Below, in pieces: positions 8,237 through 17,519 of a stretch of 64,000 nt of DNA. The stretch spans positions 5,704,001-5,768,000 of the forward strand of contig NZ_CP079863.1 of the NCBI RefSeq assembly GCF_025263485.1, given 5' to 3'. The DNA is from Mycobacterium sp. SMC-2 (GTDB lineage Bacteria; Actinomycetota; Actinomycetes; Mycobacteriales; Mycobacteriaceae). Made by a program: the position numbers and the translations under genes. Each line of letters begins with the position of its first letter. Within the stretch, counting starts at the first letter, position 1. Below the pieces are notes generated by a model. The model had not been told where the DNA came from. It did not search any database and saw only the letters and a program-made list of their open reading frames with translations.

Positions 8237-9378
8237 GGCTCCTCGTTGCCGAGAACCATTGTGCCGCTTGAGCAGAACCAGCCACCGGTGCCGCTGACAC
8301 AAGCAATTTTCGCATCCGCCACCTGGCGCGGTCCGCATTGACCACGCAACTGGCGGACTGCCTCAACAAGCAGGAACAGGCCGCGCTGACCGGGATGGCA
8401 TGCTGACAGGCCGCCGCCGTCGGTGTTGGTGGGTAAGTGCCCCCCGATGCGCAGACTTCCCCTTTCCACAAACGCGCCGCCCTCCCCCTTCGCGCAGAAT
8501 CCGAGGTCTTCAAGGGTGAGCAACAGCATGTAGGTGAACGCGTCATAGAGTTCTGCCACGTCGACCTCGGCCGGCGACACGCCGGCTCGGGCGAAGGCGA
8601 GCGGGCCACTGACCGCCGCGGGTCCGACGGTCATGTCGTCCCACTGCGAGGTCAACATATGCGAGGTGGTCTCTGCGGCGCCGAGCACCCACACCGGCCG
8701 CGACCGCAGATCCTTGACCCGGTCGGCGTTGACCATCACCACCGCGGCGCCGCCATCGCTGCGGATGCAGCAGTGCAGCTTGGTGAACGGGTCGGCGATC
8801 ATCGGCCCCGACAGCACGTCGTCGATCGTTATCGGGTCGCGGTAATACGCCTCGGGGTTGTCCGCGGCGTTGCACCGCGCCGACACCGCCACCTCGGCGA
8901 GCTGCTCGATGGTGGTGCCGTACTGAGACATGTGGCGGCGGGCCGCCATCGCGTACTTGGAGATCAACGTGTGCCCGTACGGCGCTTCCCACTGCAGCGG
9001 TCCGCGCGCACCCCAGTTGATGCTCGCGCCTCGCAATCCCTTTCTGAGGTCGGCACGAGCGGTCGATCCATACGTCAGCAGCACGACATCGGCGTGACCC
9101 GCGGTGATGGCGTCGGCGGCGTGCGAGGCCATCACCTCCCATGCCGCGCCGCCGACCGCCGTCGAGTCCACCCACCGGGGCCGCAGCCCTAGGTATTCAC
9201 CCACGTCGACTGGGGGCAGCGTGCCCTGTCCGGTAGACGCCAGGCCGTCGACATCGGCGGGTGAAAGGCCGGCATCGGCCAGAGCTCGACGGCTGGCCTG
9301 TGCTATCAGCTCGTAGGGGCCCTTTTCGTTGACGCGGCCCACATCGGACAGCGCGACGCCGGCAATCGCGACGGTCAC
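8233..9378 (-). CDS. Thiolase-fold protein lacking the nucleophilic Cys (Ltp2-like)
   Basis: 381-residue thiolase-superfamily protein. Where thiolases have CASG/CATG this one reads VGGAAW (75-80), so the acyl-accepting Cys is absent. The C-terminal NTDGGG and CHP motifs remain. Cys-less relatives such as Ltp2 are retro-aldolases in steroid side-chain loss and need a DUF35 partner; that role is inferred here. GTG 9378 overlaps the upstream stop (GTGA). No DUF35 gene is next to it; the nearest is at 1646. Confidence 0.8.
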   Translation of the reverse strand: MTVAIAGVALSDVGRVNEKGPYELIAQASRRALADAGLSPADVDGLASTGQGTLPPVDVGEYLGLRPRWVDSTAVGGAAWEVMASHAADAITAGHADVVLLTYGSTARADLRKGLRGASINWGARGPLQWEAPYGHTLISKYAMAARRHMSQYGTTIEQLAEVAVSARCNAADNPEAYYRDPITIDDVLSGPMIADPFTKLHCCIRSDGGAAVVMVNADRVKDLRSRPVWVLGAAETTSHMLTSQWDDMTVGPAAVSGPLAFARAGVSPAEVDVAELYDAFTYMLLLTLEDLGFCAKGEGGAFVERGSLRIGGHLPTNTDGGGLSACHPGQRGLFLLVEAVRQLRGQCGPRQVADAKIACVSGTGGWFCSSGTMVLGNEEP

Positions 9379-10397
9379 TGCAGCCTGTCCTGCGTGATCA
9401 GTTCCGCGAGAACGTCGTTGGGCTCGGCGAACAGGTGCCGGAGTAGGTGGGAACGTTTGAGATAGAGGTGCATGTTGCTGTCGAAGGTGTAGCCCATACC
9501 CCCGAAGACCTGGATGCCCGCCGCGGCGTTGTCGACGGCAGCCGTGCCGGCCACTGTGAATGCGGACAAAACCTGCCACAACGCGTCGTCGCGCCCGCTG
9601 TCCAAAGCGATTGCAGCGAAGAAGGTTTGGGCCCGTGCGGCCTCAGCGGCCACCGCCATGTCGACACAACTGTGCTTGATCGCCTGGTTGGCGCCGATCG
9701 GCTTGCCGAACTGCTCGCGCGTCTTGGCGTGTTGGGCCGACTCGGCGGCGGCGGCCAGCGCCAGTCCGGTCAGGAAAGCTGACGCGAGCATAATCGCGCG
9801 TCCCCAGATCCACTCCTTCTCGGCGGGCAGCCAGTGCAGCGGCACGGCCCCGGTCACGGATGCTGACGCCAACCGGACACCGGGGTCGGCGGATTCGACG
9901 ATGGTCGGCTCGCCGAAAACCGCGATGTCGACGAGTGCGGCGCCTTGCCGCGATAACACCAGTGCATAACGTGCACCGAACCAGTCGAGCAGGTCGAAAG
10001 TGCCCTTGACGGTGCGCGCCTCGCCGTCACCTCGTAAGACCCCAAGCGCGACGGTCGCTGCGCCCGAGCCGATCTCACCGGCCAGCACTGCGTCACCGCA
10101 GGCGGCAGCGACCCGTGCGCCCAACGTCCCCGCCAGGAATGGGCCTGGTGCCAGCCGCCTGCCCAGTTCGATGTGCAACAGCACCTCATCATCGAACGGC
10201 TGACCGGACCCGCCGAATTGCTCCGGCAGCCCAAGCGTGAGCAGTCCCATCTCAGCGCCCTCGCGCCACACCTCGGGCCGCACGGCGGCAGGCTTGGCGC
10301 GGTCGGCGCGCAGCTGCTCGACCGACATCCGTTCGGCGATGAATTCCGATGCGGTCAAGACGATCTCGAGCTGTTCAGCACTGGGCAGCAGGTCCAT
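9375..10397 (-). CDS. Acyl-CoA dehydrogenase, small-type subunit
   Basis: 340-residue acyl-CoA dehydrogenase of the shorter, divergent class. It keeps the FAD/substrate segment REQFGKPIGANQAIKH and a C-terminal GGMGYTF...LHLYLKR stretch. It lacks the terminal T-[ST]-E-I-Q-R segment of the large subunits. Proteins of this type pair with a full-length dehydrogenase in alpha2beta2 complexes in mycobacteria; the partner is the gene 10 bases upstream. ATG 10397 has AGGGAGG five bases before it. Confidence 0.85.
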   Translation of the reverse strand: MDLLPSAEQLEIVLTASEFIAERMSVEQLRADRAKPAAVRPEVWREGAEMGLLTLGLPEQFGGSGQPFDDEVLLHIELGRRLAPGPFLAGTLGARVAAACGDAVLAGEIGSGAATVALGVLRGDGEARTVKGTFDLLDWFGARYALVLSRQGAALVDIAVFGEPTIVESADPGVRLASASVTGAVPLHWLPAEKEWIWGRAIMLASAFLTGLALAAAAESAQHAKTREQFGKPIGANQAIKHSCVDMAVAAEAARAQTFFAAIALDSGRDDALWQVLSAFTVAGTAAVDNAAAGIQVFGGMGYTFDSNMHLYLKRSHLLRHLFAEPNDVLAELITQDRLQ

Positions 10398-10407
10398 GAC
10401 TGCCTCC

Positions 10408-11580
10408 CTACCTCGGCAGACCGAGCACACGCTCACCCAGGATGTTGCGCTGGATCTCCGAGGTGCCACCGCCGATCGCCTGCGAGAACGAGTAGTAGTA
10501 ATAGCCCACCCAGCCATCGGCGTCCCATCGTGACGAATACCGAATAGCGCCCGGACCAAGGATGTCCATGGCCAGCTTGCCGATCTGTTTGGCGAGCTCG
10601 GCATAGAGCAGCTTGACCATCGAACCTTTCGGGCCCGGTGTCTCGGACTGCATGGCCAGGCAGATGTTCTGGTATGTCAGCGCCCGCAATGACGTCACCG
10701 ATGCCCGGGCGCGGGCCAGTCGCCGCGCGATCTCGTCGTCGGCGATGGCCGGCCGTCGGCCGTCGGGGCCGACGTGGTCTCGGGCGTAGTCGACGAGGTC
10801 TTCGATGATCTTGGCAAGCCGCACCTGATTCGCGGTGAAAGCGGTGCCCCGCTCGAAGGACAGCGTCGACATCGCCACCGACCAGCCGTTGTCGATCTCG
10901 CCGACGACGTTGGACAGCGGAATTCTCACGTTGTCGTAGAAGACCTCGCAGAATTCCGCGCCGCCTTCGATGGTCTCGATCGGCCTGACGTCGATTCCGG
11001 ACGCCGACATGTCGCAGATTACCCAGGTAATTCCGTGATGCTTGCCGCCGGTGTTGTCGGTGCGCACCAACAGTTCCTGGTAATCGGCGACGGTGGCGAA
11101 GCTGGTCCATAGCTTCTGGCCGGTGACAACCAGGTCGTCGCCGTCGATCACCGCCTTCGTACGCAATGCTGCGAGATCAGAGCCGGCTTCGGGTTCGGAA
11201 AAGCCCTGGCACCAAATCACTTCTCCTTTGAGGATTTTCGGGAGGTGGAAGAGCTTCTGCTCGTCGGTGGCGCGAGTGATCAATGTTGGTCCGGCATGGG
11301 ACAGGCCGACGAAACATGCGTCGATGCCTGGGAATCCGCGCCGTGCGTACTCCTCGTACCAGATCAGCTGCTGCAGCAGGGTCAGTCCCTTGCCGCCGTA
11401 TTTTGTGGGCCACGCGATGCCGGCCCAGCCGCCCTCCCACTGGATTCGCTGCCAGGCCAGGTCGTATTGGCGGATGCCGGCGTGGTCGCGCGGCCTGGGT
11501 TCGGTCGGCTTGTTCTCGTCGAGCCACGTGCGGACCTGCTCACGGAACTCTAATTGGTCGGCGGTGAAATTCAGGTCCAT
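10408..11580 (-). CDS. Acyl-CoA dehydrogenase, large-type subunit
   Basis: 390-residue FAD-dependent dehydrogenase that would introduce a 2,3-double bond in an acyl-CoA. It has the FAD loop FSEPEAGSDLA and WTSFA in the middle, and ends in GGTSEIQRNILGERVLGLPR. It is probably the partner of the smaller dehydrogenase downstream. The start has GGGGAG upstream. A TATACT box and an inverted repeat lie just before it, so the operon may have its own promoter. Confidence 0.92.
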   Translation of the reverse strand: MDLNFTADQLEFREQVRTWLDENKPTEPRPRDHAGIRQYDLAWQRIQWEGGWAGIAWPTKYGGKGLTLLQQLIWYEEYARRGFPGIDACFVGLSHAGPTLITRATDEQKLFHLPKILKGEVIWCQGFSEPEAGSDLAALRTKAVIDGDDLVVTGQKLWTSFATVADYQELLVRTDNTGGKHHGITWVICDMSASGIDVRPIETIEGGAEFCEVFYDNVRIPLSNVVGEIDNGWSVAMSTLSFERGTAFTANQVRLAKIIEDLVDYARDHVGPDGRRPAIADDEIARRLARARASVTSLRALTYQNICLAMQSETPGPKGSMVKLLYAELAKQIGKLAMDILGPGAIRYSSRWDADGWVGYYYYSFSQAIGGGTSEIQRNILGERVLGLPR

Positions 11581-11597
11581 AGCTCCCCGAGTATAGG

Positions 11598-11611
11598 TGA
11601 CACAATAGTCA
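11598..11611. promoter_or_regulatory. Inverted repeat TGAC-N6-GTCA upstream of dehydrogenase operon
   Basis: TGAC and GTCA are separated by 6 bases, 17 bases upstream of the ATG at 11580 and beside TATACT on the minus strand. The same TGAC-N6-GTCA core occurs in the palindrome at 27461-27480. It may be an operator; the short arms mean that chance is possible. Confidence 0.35.
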
Positions 11612-11621
11612 GAAATAAAGC

Positions 11622-12392
11622 TTATTGCTGGCGCTGCCGGTACCTGGCGACCAGCTGCTCCGCGCCGCGGGCCAGTAGTGTCACGTCGGCACCGACCAGA
11701 ACGAACGTCGCTCCGGCGGCCAGGTATCGCCGGGCGAGGGTCTCGTTGAACGCGTTCACGCCCGCGCTCTTGCCGCGCTCGACGATCGTCGCTAACGCAT
11801 TCTCAATGGCACGCACTACCTCTGGATGCTCGGGCTGACCAAGTTTGCCCATGGAGGCGGCTAGATCGGCAGGCCCGATGAAGACCGCGTCGATTCCGTC
11901 GACGTCCGCGATATCGCCCAACACTGCCAGCGCAGCCATCGACTCCACCTGCACCGTCACCGAGACGCGGTCATCCGCAGTGACGAGATAGTCAGAAATG
12001 CGGTTCCAGCGGGAAGCTCTCGCCAACGCGCTGCCGACCCCCCGGATACCAGCGGGCGGGTACCGGGTTGCGTCGACGACGGCGGACGCTTCCGCGGGGC
12101 TGCCGATCATCGGGACGATGAGATTGTGCGCGCCTATGTCGAGGAGTTGCTTGATGAGGACCGGGTCGGCCACCGGTGGGCGCACCACCACATCGACGTC
12201 GGGATAGCCGGCCAGTACCTGCAGCTGTGCCAACGTGCTATGGATGTCGTTGGGTGCGTGCTCTTGGTCGACCAGCACCCAGTCGATACCAGATCCGGCG
12301 CAGATCTCGGCGATGTACCCGCTGCCCGAGGCGAGCCACATGCCGAACCGTGGACGGTCACCGGCGATCCGCTGCGCCCAGCGTGAGGTCAT
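11622..12392 (-). CDS. HpcH/HpaI-type aldolase
   Basis: 256-residue class II aldolase of the HpaI family, which splits 4-hydroxy-2-oxo acids to pyruvate and an aldehyde using a divalent metal. Family signs are VDQEHAPND (near residue 41), the arginine of [13 protein letters not shown], the metal-binding VQVES and [12 protein letters not shown]. It overlaps the hydratase (ATGA) and completes a hydrolase, hydratase, aldolase series. This would be the last step of a meta-cleavage pathway. Confidence 0.88.
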   Translation of the reverse strand: MTSRWAQRIAGDRPRFGMWLASGSGYIAEICAGSGIDWVLVDQEHAPNDIHSTLAQLQVLAGYPDVDVVVRPPVADPVLIKQLLDIGAHNLIVPMIGSPAEASAVVDATRYPPAGIRGVGSALARASRWNRISDYLVTADDRVSVTVQVESMAALAVLGDIADVDGIDAVFIGPADLAASMGKLGQPEHPEVVRAIENALATIVERGKSAGVNAFNETLARRYLAAGATFVLVGADVTLLARGAEQLVARYRQRQQ

Positions 12393-13246
12393 GGCGCCGG
12401 GTCGCTCTGCTCGATGTCGCCGGGCGGGTGGCTGCGGGGGGCGAACAGCACCGAGACGGTGCCGAGCGGACCGTAGTCGGCGACGAAGCTGTCCCCAGGC
12501 TCGGCGAACACCGGTTTGGTGAACGAACCGGAGAGAATCACGTCACCGTTCTGCAACGAAACATCATGCGGGGCAAGCCGATTGGCCAGCCAGGCTACGC
12601 CGTTGCCCGGATGGTTGAGCACGGCTGCAGCGACGCCGGACTCCTCGATGGTGCCGTTGCGCAACAGCAGCGCGGCCACCCAGCGCAGGTCGACGTCTAG
12701 CGGGCGGAACACCCGGCCACCGAGCACCAGCCCCGCGTTGGCGGCGTTGTCGGCGATTGTGTCCACGATCGTGCGCAGGTGGCCGGTTTCGGGGTCTGAC
12801 ATCTGGACCCGAGCGTCGAGGATCTCCAAGGCCGGGGTCACGAATTCGGTGGCGCGCAGCACGTCGAATAACGTCACGCCGGGTCCGCGCAGCGTTTCAC
12901 CGAGGACGAAGGCCAGCTCCACCTCGATGCGGGGGCGAATGAAACGGCCGAGCGCCACATGGCCGCCGTCCTCGATGAACATGTCATCGAATATCGCGCC
13001 GTAGTCCGGCTCGTCGATCGAGGCAGCCCGCTGCATGACCTTGGAGGTCAGTCCGATCTTGCGGCCCCTGATCACGCGACCGTCGGCGACCTTGAGTCCG
13101 ACCAGTGCCCGTTGTACCGCATAGGCGTCCTCGACGGTCATGTCGGGAAACTCCAGCGATAACTGCCGGATTGGCTTGCGGTTCTGCTCGGCCGCGTACA
13201 GCCTTCGAGCGATCTCGTCGATCTCGCCGGGCCCCGGCCGTCTCAT
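12389..13246 (-). CDS. 2-hydroxydienoate hydratase (MhpD/HpcG/HsaE family)
   Basis: 285-residue member of the fumarylacetoacetate hydrolase-like hydratase/decarboxylase family, which adds water to 2-hydroxypenta-2,4-dienoate-type acids to give 4-hydroxy-2-oxo acids. Typical segments are [20 protein letters not shown] (the EVE metal-binding region), ALEILDAR and [21 protein letters not shown]. Its product is the expected substrate of the adjacent aldolase. ATG 13246 follows AGGTGAG. A related decarboxylase cannot be excluded. Confidence 0.87.
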   Translation of the reverse strand: MRRPGPGEIDEIARRLYAAEQNRKPIRQLSLEFPDMTVEDAYAVQRALVGLKVADGRVIRGRKIGLTSKVMQRAASIDEPDYGAIFDDMFIEDGGHVALGRFIRPRIEVELAFVLGETLRGPGVTLFDVLRATEFVTPALEILDARVQMSDPETGHLRTIVDTIADNAANAGLVLGGRVFRPLDVDLRWVAALLLRNGTIEESGVAAAVLNHPGNGVAWLANRLAPHDVSLQNGDVILSGSFTKPVFAEPGDSFVADYGPLGTVSVLFAPRSHPPGDIEQSDPAP

Positions 13247-13256
13247 CGGCACAGTC

Positions 13257-14165
13257 TCACCTGGTGAGGAACGAAACAGCCGCTGAATTGAACGATTCCG
13301 GATCTTCGAAATGCGGCCAGTGCCGGACATCAGGCATCTCAAAGACCTCGGCATGCGGGATCAAGCGGGCAATCGAGGTGGCCGTCTCCTGGTACACCCC
13401 GTGGTCGCGACCCGAGGCGACCACCATGACCGGTGCGGTGATCGACTTCCACTCGTCCTCGGGTATCAGGTTGCGATCGCGAACCGCGGCGTCCTGCAGG
13501 ATCAGCAGGTGGTCGATGCTCTCTCGAGTGTCGTCCCGCTGGTAGATCGCTCGGCGCAGCCCGATCAGGTCCGGCAGGCGGTTGGCCTCGTCGGCGATGA
13601 GGTGGGCGAACACCGCGTGCAGCGAATCCCAAGTGGGTTCGTTGACGGCTTTGGTTCGTTCGGCGCGGATTCGCGCCATGTTCGATGCGGCCGCCTCCTT
13701 GCCCGCCGGCGACATCAGGATCACCTTCGACACCCGGTCGGGATGGTGCGCCGCGATCGTCGAGGCCACCCAGGCGCCCAGCGACATCGCGACGAAGTTC
13801 GCCCGCTCCATCCCGAAGTGGTCCATCACGCCGAGGACATGCTCGACGTAGACCGCGATCTCGTAGTCGTAATCAGGTTTGTCGGAAAAGCCGTTGCCGA
13901 CCATGTCGATCGCCACACAGTGGAAGTGCTCGCTCAACGCGGCCAGGTTCGGCGCGAAAGTCTCCCAGTGCCCGCCTGTGCCGTGCAGCAGGATCGCATG
14001 CGGCTTGTCCGGCCGGCCCGCTTCGGCATAGCGGGTCCGCACCCGCGACCCATGCACCGCAACGTCGATGAACCCCTGCCGGAACTCCAGCTCCTTGAGG
14101 TACATCCAGATGCTCCGGTAGTCCTCAGTGTCGATCACGGCACCGGAGGTGACGGTCTCGGTCAT
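13257..14165 (-). CDS. Alpha/beta hydrolase, meta-cleavage-product hydrolase type
   Basis: 302-residue alpha/beta hydrolase. Visible parts are the oxyanion region LLHGTGGH, a nucleophile elbow AMSLG (Ala instead of the usual first Gly), an acid in ASGRDHG and a catalytic His in [10 protein letters not shown]. With a hydratase and aldolase directly downstream it probably splits a C-C bond in a ring-cleavage product, as HsaD/BphD do (inference from context). ATG 14165 has GAAGGGA upstream. An ester hydrolase is the alternative. Confidence 0.8.
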   Translation of the reverse strand: MTETVTSGAVIDTEDYRSIWMYLKELEFRQGFIDVAVHGSRVRTRYAEAGRPDKPHAILLHGTGGHWETFAPNLAALSEHFHCVAIDMVGNGFSDKPDYDYEIAVYVEHVLGVMDHFGMERANFVAMSLGAWVASTIAAHHPDRVSKVILMSPAGKEAAASNMARIRAERTKAVNEPTWDSLHAVFAHLIADEANRLPDLIGLRRAIYQRDDTRESIDHLLILQDAAVRDRNLIPEDEWKSITAPVMVVASGRDHGVYQETATSIARLIPHAEVFEMPDVRHWPHFEDPESFNSAAVSFLTR

Positions 14166-14250
14166 ACGGTCCCTTCGCAGCATTTCTGACATCGGTGTCG
14201 CCCAGCGTCAGCGACGACTTTACGCAGTCAGTGTGCATGTTCTGGCACGG

Positions 14251-14306
14251 TTACCGCAATGCCGCCCAACAATCGGTCGATTGATTCTGACAGTTGTATG
14301 CGGTAA
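14251..14306. promoter_or_regulatory. Divergent promoter region with nested inverted repeats
   Basis: TTACCGCA (14251-14258) and TGCGGTAA (14299-14306) are perfect 8-bp inverted copies 40 bases apart. Between them is CAATCG-GT-CGATTG (14270-14283). The region separates the lower-pathway operon (minus) from the Rieske operon (plus). It is probably a shared regulatory site for both operons; no regulator gene is adjacent. Confidence 0.5.
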
Positions 14307-14361
14307 TACTTGGTGAGTCTCTCCGCCTGAACTTGAGCACCAGAGAAGAGCCACCGTCGCC

Positions 14362-14613
14362 ATGGAATCCGACAATCACACGCCGAAGCGTCGCGAGTTG
14401 GCGATCCTGATCAATGAGTTCGCCGCGGTCCGGCTGTGGCTGGACGGGTCCGGCAACGGCCGCCGCCTGTTGGTCGAGGATCTGGAAAGCGGTGACGAGG
14501 TCTTCCTGGACCCCCTGGAACTGTCCAGCTTCACCCTTGCTACACCCGAGGATCGCGAGGATTGGCTGCGAGTCGGCCACTACCGGGGCGAACGAAAGCC
14601 ACCGACACCATGA
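14362..14613 (+). CDS. Small protein of unknown function
   Basis: 83-residue acidic protein, not recognised. It has no signal peptide, membrane segment or Cys pair; residues 20-55 could form beta strands (RLWLDG, RLLVEDLE, EVFLDP). It is the first gene of the Rieske operon, and its stop overlaps the start of the thiolase-like gene (ATGA). This argues that it is a real, co-translated gene. Confidence 0.7.
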   Translation: MESDNHTPKRRELAILINEFAAVRLWLDGSGNGRRLLVEDLESGDEVFLDPLELSSFTLATPEDREDWLRVGHYRGERKPPTP

Positions 14614-15770
14614 CCCACGTGGACATCGTCGGGTTGGGAATGACTCAGATGTCGCTGCGCCCCAGCCCGTCCGGGGACGCCACCCCGGTGCAGCTCGCCG
14701 GCCAGGCTACGCGGGCCGCCCTTGCCGACGCCGGCATCGAACACCGTGACGTCGAGGGTCTGTTGGTCGGCTCGTCACAGGGGTTGCGGCCGGACCGGCT
14801 CGGCGTCGGGTTCGCGGCGCAGGGCGGATTCGGCGACCTGCGGCTCCTCGAGCACGTGGAGATCAAGGGCGCGACGACCGTCGCGATGATCCAGCGGGCG
14901 CGGCATGCCATCGCCACCGGCGAGGCGTCGACAGTGATCTGCGTCTTCGCCGACGCCCCGCTGGCGGCCGGCAAAGGGTCGGGATCGACCTACGCGCAAA
15001 GCGGCGGCAACGCCGGCGCCCGCGGCTTCGAGCGGGCATCGGGCCTGCTCGGCTCGGTCCCGACCTACGCCCTGCTCGCGCAGCGCTGGCTGCATGTCAC
15101 CGGCAACAGCACCGACGCACTATGCGCTGTCGCGACGACCGCGCGACGTTGGGCCGAAGGCAACCCTGACGCGGTGAGCCGCGAGCCACTGGATGAGAAC
15201 GGATACCGAACCAGCCCAATGATTTCCGAACCGCTGCGGCGGCTGGACTGTGCACGGCCGGTGAACGGGGCGGTAGCGATCGTGGTCACCGGCCGACCGG
15301 CGATCGGCACGTCGCGCCTGCGGGTACGCGGCACCGGACGCGAGCACCCGGTGCGGCGTCGTCGCGCCGGCGCGGAGTCGTGGTTCGGAGGAGGCCGCCG
15401 CGCCGTCGACGATGCGCTGGCCCAGGCCGGGATGAGCCGCGACGACCTCGATGTCGTGCAACTGTACGACCCGTTCACCATCGTGACACTGATCCTGCTC
15501 GACGAGTACCAGTTGACCGGCGAGGCCCCCGTGGGAGAGTTCGTCCGGGCCGGCCAGCTCGGCCCGGACGGTGCACTACCGACCAACACCGGCGGCGGCC
15601 AACTGTCCGGCTTTTACCTGCAGGGCATGACGCCGCTGGCCGAGGCCGTGGTTCAGCTGCGAGGGGACGGCGGAGCCCGTCAGGTCTCCGGCGCCAGCAC
15701 TGCGCTGGTCGGCGGCCTCGGCGGCCGGATGGACCACCATGCCGCATTGGTGCTGGAGCGGGCGGCGTGA
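14610..15770 (+). CDS. Cys-less thiolase-fold protein (Ltp2/IpfD-like)
   Basis: 386-residue thiolase-superfamily protein. The position of the nucleophilic Cys reads KGATTVAM (86-93), so Claisen thiolysis is unlikely. Tyr286-Asp287 in YDPFT and NTGGG (326-330) match features kept in Ltp2-type retro-aldolases. A DUF35 partner gene overlaps its end (GTGA), followed by Rieske alpha and beta and a CoA ligase. By analogy with IpfD/IpfE it may cleave a 1,2-dihydroxylated arylalkanoyl-CoA (inference). ATG 14610 overlaps the previous stop. Confidence 0.82.
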   Translation: MTHVDIVGLGMTQMSLRPSPSGDATPVQLAGQATRAALADAGIEHRDVEGLLVGSSQGLRPDRLGVGFAAQGGFGDLRLLEHVEIKGATTVAMIQRARHAIATGEASTVICVFADAPLAAGKGSGSTYAQSGGNAGARGFERASGLLGSVPTYALLAQRWLHVTGNSTDALCAVATTARRWAEGNPDAVSREPLDENGYRTSPMISEPLRRLDCARPVNGAVAIVVTGRPAIGTSRLRVRGTGREHPVRRRRAGAESWFGGGRRAVDDALAQAGMSRDDLDVVQLYDPFTIVTLILLDEYQLTGEAPVGEFVRAGQLGPDGALPTNTGGGQLSGFYLQGMTPLAEAVVQLRGDGGARQVSGASTALVGGLGGRMDHHAALVLERAA

Positions 15771-16228
15771 GCACCATGAACGTTGTGTCCGACTGGCTGC
15801 TGAGCGCCGAGCTGGCGCCCAACGTGCAGGACGATCCGCTGCGTCCGCTCTACGACGCGGCCGCGCGCGGCGAACTTGCGCTGCCGTTCTGCGCGTCGTG
15901 CAAGCTCACGCTCGAGCTCGAGCAACACGTGTGCGACGGATGCGGTGGTCAGCAACGGGACTGGCGGGTGGTAGTCCCCGAGGGCGTCGTGCACTCCTCG
16001 ACCGTCATGCACCGACGCGAGCCGGGTCTGGTCCTGACCGACGCTCCGTACCCCGTAGTCGACGTCGAACTCGTCAGCGGCCACCGGCTGATCATGACCA
16101 CATTGCATCCGGGCCAGGACGCCCCCGCGATCGGTACCGCGGTACAGGTGGCCTTCCGACAGCTCGGCATGGTCCATATACCCGCCGTGACAAACTCCGC
16201 CGACTCCGAACTAGGGGAACTTGCGTGA
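15767..16228 (+). CDS. DUF35 OB-fold/zinc-ribbon protein (IpfE/ChsH2-like)
   Basis: 153-residue acyl-CoA-binding partner protein. The zinc ribbon is CASC then CDGC, followed by an OB fold. It overlaps the upstream thiolase-like gene and the downstream Rieske alpha gene (GTGA at both ends). The strict coupling suggests that it forms a complex with the thiolase-fold protein. GTG 15767 and ATG 15776 are both in frame; GTG fits the overlap. Confidence 0.85.
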   Translation: MSTMNVVSDWLLSAELAPNVQDDPLRPLYDAAARGELALPFCASCKLTLELEQHVCDGCGGQQRDWRVVVPEGVVHSSTVMHRREPGLVLTDAPYPVVDVELVSGHRLIMTTLHPGQDAPAIGTAVQVAFRQLGMVHIPAVTNSADSELGELA

Positions 16229-17514
16229 CAACCCTCGAACAACTCACCGCCGCAGATGGTTTCGACGTCTCGACAGTCGTGCGGCGCGACCGTGTGCACG
16301 GCTCGGTCTACACGTCACCGGAGATCTTCGCCCGCGAGATGGACACCATCTTCAAGAAGGGGTGGGTGTACGTCGCCCACGAGAGCGAGGTCAGCGAACG
16401 CGGCGACTACCTGACGCGGATGATCGGCCGCGATCCCGTGGTGGTGGCACGCGGGAAGGACGGTGTGGTGCGGGTGCTGCTGAACCGCTGCACGCATCGC
16501 GCTAACAAGCTGTGCAATGCCGAGAAAGGCAACGCCAACTCGTTCCGCTGCCCCTACCACGGCTGGACCTTCGCCAATACCGGTGCGCTGTCCGGTGTTC
16601 CGATGCGTGAAGCCTACGGTGAGGTGTTTGACCAGGTGCGCTCCGGCCTGGGCCTGGCCGAAGCACCGCGGGTGGATAGCTATGGCGGGTTCATCTTCGC
16701 GTCGCTGTCGCCCGCGGGTGTCACGCTGGCCGAACATCTGGGCAAGGCGACGCACGCGATCGACCGACTGCTCAACCTGTCGCCGACGCGCTCGATCGAC
16801 CTGCGCGCCAACTGGATGAAGCATCTGCATCACGCCAATTGGAAGATGGTGGTGGAGAACAATGTCGACGGCTATCACGCGCTGTTCACCCACGCGTCGG
16901 TGTACGACGCGATTCGCCCCGCCAAGGTTTCGCACGTGCCTACCAAGGTCGACGTGCTGGTCCGCGATATCGGCGGCGGGCACTCCGAGATCGATTACAG
17001 CAACGAATACCGCAAGCTCGACGAGGAATTCGTCTGGTACGGCCGCATTCCGCGGACCAAGCTCGCCGAGTATGTCGCCGCGCTCGAGGGCGCCTATGGC
17101 CCCGAGCAGGCGCACGACGCGTTGGTGGTCGGCCCGCCGCACACGCTGATCTGGCCCAACCTGTTTCTGGCCGAGATGAACGTGATGTTTGTCGAACCGC
17201 AGGCCCCTGACCGCACGGTCGCCTACACCACAGCGGTCCTCATCCCGGGTCACGACAAGCTCAACGAGCGCACGCTGCGTCGTGCCGAGGGCGCGATGGG
17301 GCCTGCGGGCTTCCTGATCGCCGACGACGGTGAGATCGGTATGCGCAACCAGGCGGGCCTGGCCGCCGAAGAGCCTGAGTGGCTGGTTCTGTCCCGCGGT
17401 GTCGACAGCGACGTCACTGATGACACCGGCATCGTAAACACCGACAAGAGCGCCGAGACGCCCCAGCGTGGTTTCTATGCCCAGTGGGCGGCCGTCGTCG
17501 GTGGAAAGGCCTGA
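16225..17514 (+). CDS. Rieske ring-hydroxylating dioxygenase, alpha subunit
   Basis: 429-residue catalytic subunit. The Rieske cluster ligands are Cys89, His91, Cys109 and His112 (CxH-x17-CxxH). The mononuclear iron region reads N212..D215.Y217-H218....H223, with a later acidic ligand probably in the DDGEIG stretch. It would cis-dihydroxylate an aromatic ring. The immediate neighbours (beta subunit, CoA ligase, DUF35 and thiolase-like genes) suggest a CoA-thioester substrate. No dedicated ferredoxin or reductase is adjacent. Confidence 0.95.
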   Translation: MTTLEQLTAADGFDVSTVVRRDRVHGSVYTSPEIFAREMDTIFKKGWVYVAHESEVSERGDYLTRMIGRDPVVVARGKDGVVRVLLNRCTHRANKLCNAEKGNANSFRCPYHGWTFANTGALSGVPMREAYGEVFDQVRSGLGLAEAPRVDSYGGFIFASLSPAGVTLAEHLGKATHAIDRLLNLSPTRSIDLRANWMKHLHHANWKMVVENNVDGYHALFTHASVYDAIRPAKVSHVPTKVDVLVRDIGGGHSEIDYSNEYRKLDEEFVWYGRIPRTKLAEYVAALEGAYGPEQAHDALVVGPPHTLIWPNLFLAEMNVMFVEPQAPDRTVAYTTAVLIPGHDKLNERTLRRAEGAMGPAGFLIADDGEIGMRNQAGLAAEEPEWLVLSRGVDSDVTDDTGIVNTDKSAETPQRGFYAQWAAVVGGKA

Positions 17515-17519
17515 CCGCC

